In this document: positions 61,995-64,000 of the stretch, piece after piece
Numbering within the stretch: position 1 is the stretch's first letter
Layout of the letters: each line of letters starts with the position of its first letter
Source of the DNA: Holophagaceae bacterium
Lineage (GTDB): Bacteria; Acidobacteriota; Holophagae; Holophagales; Holophagaceae
NCBI GenBank assembly: GCA_021286765.1
Contig: JAJTBS010000002.1
Span: forward strand, 62,001-126,000
Reading direction: 5' to 3'
Length of the DNA: 64,000 nucleotides
Notes under the pieces: generated by a model
What the model was told of the DNA's origin: nothing
Databases searched by the model: none
Seen by the model: the letters and a program-made list of their open reading frames with translations, nothing else
Position numbers and translations under genes: made by a program

Positions 61995-62633
61995 CTACTC
62001 CATGCCCATGACCTTCTTGGCCGCCTTCAGATAGTTGGTATTCGGCATGGCGGCAATCCCCAGTCCCTCGATCACCTGGCGCATCCCGGCGTAGTTCTCA
62101 CTCTCGGCGCAGGCTGTCTCCACCATGGCGCCGTTGAACCAGACCTGGGCGTATTCGCAGATGATGCCGTCGATGGTGAAGCCATAGCGCATCTTCTCGA
62201 CGGTCACGGGCACCAGGTCGGCGTGCTTCCGGGCCATCGCGACGAACTCATCGATGGTGTACATGTCCTGCTCCAGGGTCATCTCGGCCTTGAGGTGGGA
62301 CAGGATGGTGGCCAGATCTTCCCTCTTCACCGGGAACTGGAACTTGCCGCGGGGCTGGAAGATCTCGTAGCCCTCGGGCGTCTCGCCCACCTTGGTCTTG
62401 ATGTCCAGCAGGCCATCCCGGACCTTCACGTTGGCCTCGTTGGTCTTCGCGCTGAGGAAGTAGGTTTCCATGGGCATGCGGCGGGCCTGGAAGAGGATGG
62501 TCTTCCCGTTCCACATCTTCTCTTTGACGAGATCAATGACGCCCTGGCCGAAGGTGCGGAATTCGGCGCGGGGGATGAGCTTCAGGGCATCTTCAGCAGA
62601 GGTGGCGGCGTTCTTCGCGAACACGTCGGACAT
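61995..62633 (-). CDS. CYTH-like (triphosphate tunnel) protein
   Basis: 212 residues. Strand patterns with alternating charged residues match the CYTH fold: VKVRDG (69-74) then LLDIKTKV (75-82), VEKMRYGF (145-152), CEYAQVWF (159-166), VETACAESE (171-179) and a closing NYLKAAKK. CYTH proteins bind triphosphates and hydrolyse or synthesise them (thiamine triphosphatase, polyphosphatase, class IV adenylate cyclase). The usual N-terminal ExExK is not evident, so the assignment is tentative. AAGGAG lies 7 bases before the ATG. It lies between two DUF4010 paralogs on the same strand, and the exported pyrophosphatase is a few genes downstream. Confidence 0.5.
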   Translation of the reverse strand: MSDVFAKNAATSAEDALKLIPRAEFRTFGQGVIDLVKEKMWNGKTILFQARRMPMETYFLSAKTNEANVKVRDGLLDIKTKVGETPEGYEIFQPRGKFQFPVKREDLATILSHLKAEMTLEQDMYTIDEFVAMARKHADLVPVTVEKMRYGFTIDGIICEYAQVWFNGAMVETACAESENYAGMRQVIEGLGIAAMPNTNYLKAAKKVMGME

Positions 62634-62710
62634 GGTGGTTCTCCTTGGAAGGGAGGATGGCGGGCCATCCGGGACGATTTCCCTGGAATCCCAGGGGGTG
62701 AAGGGTGCCG

Positions 62711-63997
62711 CTAGAGTGCGAGCGCGGCGTAGAGGAAGGACAGGACCACGATTCCCGCCATGCCGATGGCCGTGTGGCGGGCGGTCTGGCGGTGGCCGAA
62801 GGCAAAGACATAGGCCGTCTTCATGACGTTGTTGGAAGCGGTGGCGATGACGATGGCCTGGAGGATCTGGTTGGAGCCGATGCCGAGATTCCCCTGAAGC
62901 ACGGACACGATGAAGGGCACGATGTCCGAGGCGCCCACCAGGAAGGAGAGCATCCGCAGGCCCAGTTCGTGGAACCGGAGCAGCACAAGCTTGGTGACCA
63001 GGGAGACGGTCACGAACATCAGGGCGAAAAGGAGGGCGGCATTCAGTTCCAGGGGATTCCGTTCCTTCACTTCGACACCAGCCACCGCCTCGGGCTCGAT
63101 GACGCCGGCCGTGCCGCGCCGGAGCCACCAGGCATAGGCTCCAGATAGCCCGGAAAGGAGCAGGAAGGGGAGGAGCAGCCGGACGGCGCCCATTGGCATG
63201 AAGGCCGCGACCAGGAACAGGATCCGCAGGTACATGGTCGGGGTCGACAGCATGATGGCCGCAGCGGCCTCCCGGGCCTGGTGGGGATGGGAACGGGTCT
63301 TCTTGGAGACCACCAGCACGGTCATGGTGCTGGAGTAGAGGCCGCCGATGAGGCCCGTCAGCAGCAGGCCCTTCTTCGGGTAGAGGTAGGTCTGCAGCAC
63401 GTAGCCGAAATAGGAGATGGCGGTGGTGACGACCACGGCCATCCAGATCTGGTGAGGTCCCACGGGGAGGACACTGAAGAGCCGCCCAGCCCAGCCCTCG
63501 GTTGGCGCGACCGCGGGGATGAGGGGCAGGATGACTCCGGCGATCGCCAGGAACTTGCATGCCGTCACGACTTCGCCGGTCTCCAGGCGATCCGTGAACT
63601 GCCGGATGCGGCCCTTCGAGTGGAGCACGAAGAGGATGGTGATGGCGAAGGCCACCAGATACCAGTGCGGCTCGTGGATGACCACGGGCCCCACGCTGTA
63701 GGTCAGCAGGGCGATGAGGACGCCGATGAGGCCGGGGCTCTTCTGCTGGCTGATCTTGTTGTTGTAGTACACCAGCAGGAAGGGCCCCACCACGACCATG
63801 CCAACCAGGAAAGCGTAGGCCCCGATCACGGGGATCCGGTACAGCATGTGTCCCAGCAGCCCCAGGAAGATGAAGGTCCGCACCGTGCCAAAGGTGTCGC
63901 GCTTCCCCTCCTGCTCGTAGTAATCGCGCAGGCCGATGCCGATCAGCGTGCTGATGGCGACGGTAAGGAGGAAGGGGGTGGCCTGGGGTGGAAGCAA
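62711..63997 (-). CDS. DUF4010 (MgtC/SapB-related) membrane protein, copy 2 (start at the window edge)
   Basis: At least 428 residues, about 12 membrane segments, homologous to copy 1 throughout: LLTVAISTLIGIGLRDYYEQ, TVRTFIFLG, RLETGEVVTACKFLAIAGVILPL, YYNNKISQQKSPGL and the closing QILQAIVIATASNN. The codon aligned with the start Met of copy 1 is TTG at 63997, three bases from the window end. It may therefore be a TTG start or the gene may begin further out. The pair is probably a tandem duplication with the CYTH-like gene kept between them. Confidence 0.82.
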   Translation of the reverse strand: MLPPQATPFLLTVAISTLIGIGLRDYYEQEGKRDTFGTVRTFIFLGLLGHMLYRIPVIGAYAFLVGMVVVGPFLLVYYNNKISQQKSPGLIGVLIALLTYSVGPVVIHEPHWYLVAFAITILFVLHSKGRIRQFTDRLETGEVVTACKFLAIAGVILPLIPAVAPTEGWAGRLFSVLPVGPHQIWMAVVVTTAISYFGYVLQTYLYPKKGLLLTGLIGGLYSSTMTVLVVSKKTRSHPHQAREAAAAIMLSTPTMYLRILFLVAAFMPMGAVRLLLPFLLLSGLSGAYAWWLRRGTAGVIEPEAVAGVEVKERNPLELNAALLFALMFVTVSLVTKLVLLRFHELGLRMLSFLVGASDIVPFIVSVLQGNLGIGSNQILQAIVIATASNNVMKTAYVFAFGHRQTARHTAIGMAGIVVLSFLYAALAL

Positions 63998-64000
63998 TCG

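Noticed and set aside
1..64000. tRNA, rRNA, CRISPR arrays or complete insertion sequences
   Set aside because: No cloverleaf-like or T-loop pattern, no regularly spaced repeats and no transposase frame were noticed. An automated scan (tRNAscan-SE, CRISPR finder) would settle this.

Overview
The window is about 64 kb of GC-rich bacterial chromosome, densely packed and almost entirely protein coding. I saw no rRNA, tRNA, CRISPR array or intact insertion sequence. The gene set (several Hanks-type Ser/Thr kinases including one of 953 residues, a secreted Cache protein, an acylated-intermediate arginine operon, a multicopper oxidase, paired DUF4010 proteins) and the codon use suggest a member of the Acidobacteriota, perhaps class Holophagae (Geothrix/Holophaga-like). 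That placement rests on general familiarity and was not tested by a search.

Layout. 1-5.3 kb: a metallophosphoesterase and the start of a Ser/Thr kinase, then an MHS-type transporter and acetyl-CoA synthetase (acs), which look like an organic acid uptake and activation pair closed by a strong terminator. 5.3-12.2 kb (minus): purine nucleoside phosphorylase, a lipoprotein that looks like a dead metalloprotease, a LysM/M23 cell-wall peptidase, moaC, a HAD phosphatase and serA. 12.3-19.5 kb: a secreted Cache protein with a dicarboxylate/amino-acid symporter, a fatty-acid desaturase, lpdA and a large secreted multicopper oxidase with a structured leader. 19.5-33.4 kb: two Ser/Thr kinases, a three-gene ABC exporter cluster, a lipoprotein, an orphan PAS histidine kinase, several membrane proteins, an unusual SDR, a STAS protein and an M20 dipeptidase.

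33.9-43.2 kb is the most coherent unit: argD-argF'-argB-argE-argH-argG-(P-loop gene)-argC on the minus strand, divergent from argR, with an array of ArgR-like palindromes between them. The transcarbamylase belongs to the acetyl/succinylornithine type. It carries Ala at the residue that decides between the two substrates, which predicts N-succinyl intermediates. The operon lacks a recognisable first enzyme (glutamate N-acyltransferase), while a P-loop protein resembling the DUF1611/DgcN fold sits between argG and argC. This is the best candidate here for an undescribed function.

43.2-54.9 kb: a membrane protein and EnvC-like factor, a GspF/PilC protein, a large outer-membrane protein, a SulP transporter, and the housekeeping run rplU-rpmA-obgE-nadD-rsfS-gdhA behind a clear sigma70-type promoter. 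55-64 kb: a UbiD decarboxylase, a family II pyrophosphatase that unexpectedly carries a signal peptide, a chemoreceptor, a secreted DUF3616-like protein, and two DUF4010 membrane paralogs flanking a small CYTH-like protein. That last group hints at inorganic or organic polyphosphate chemistry.
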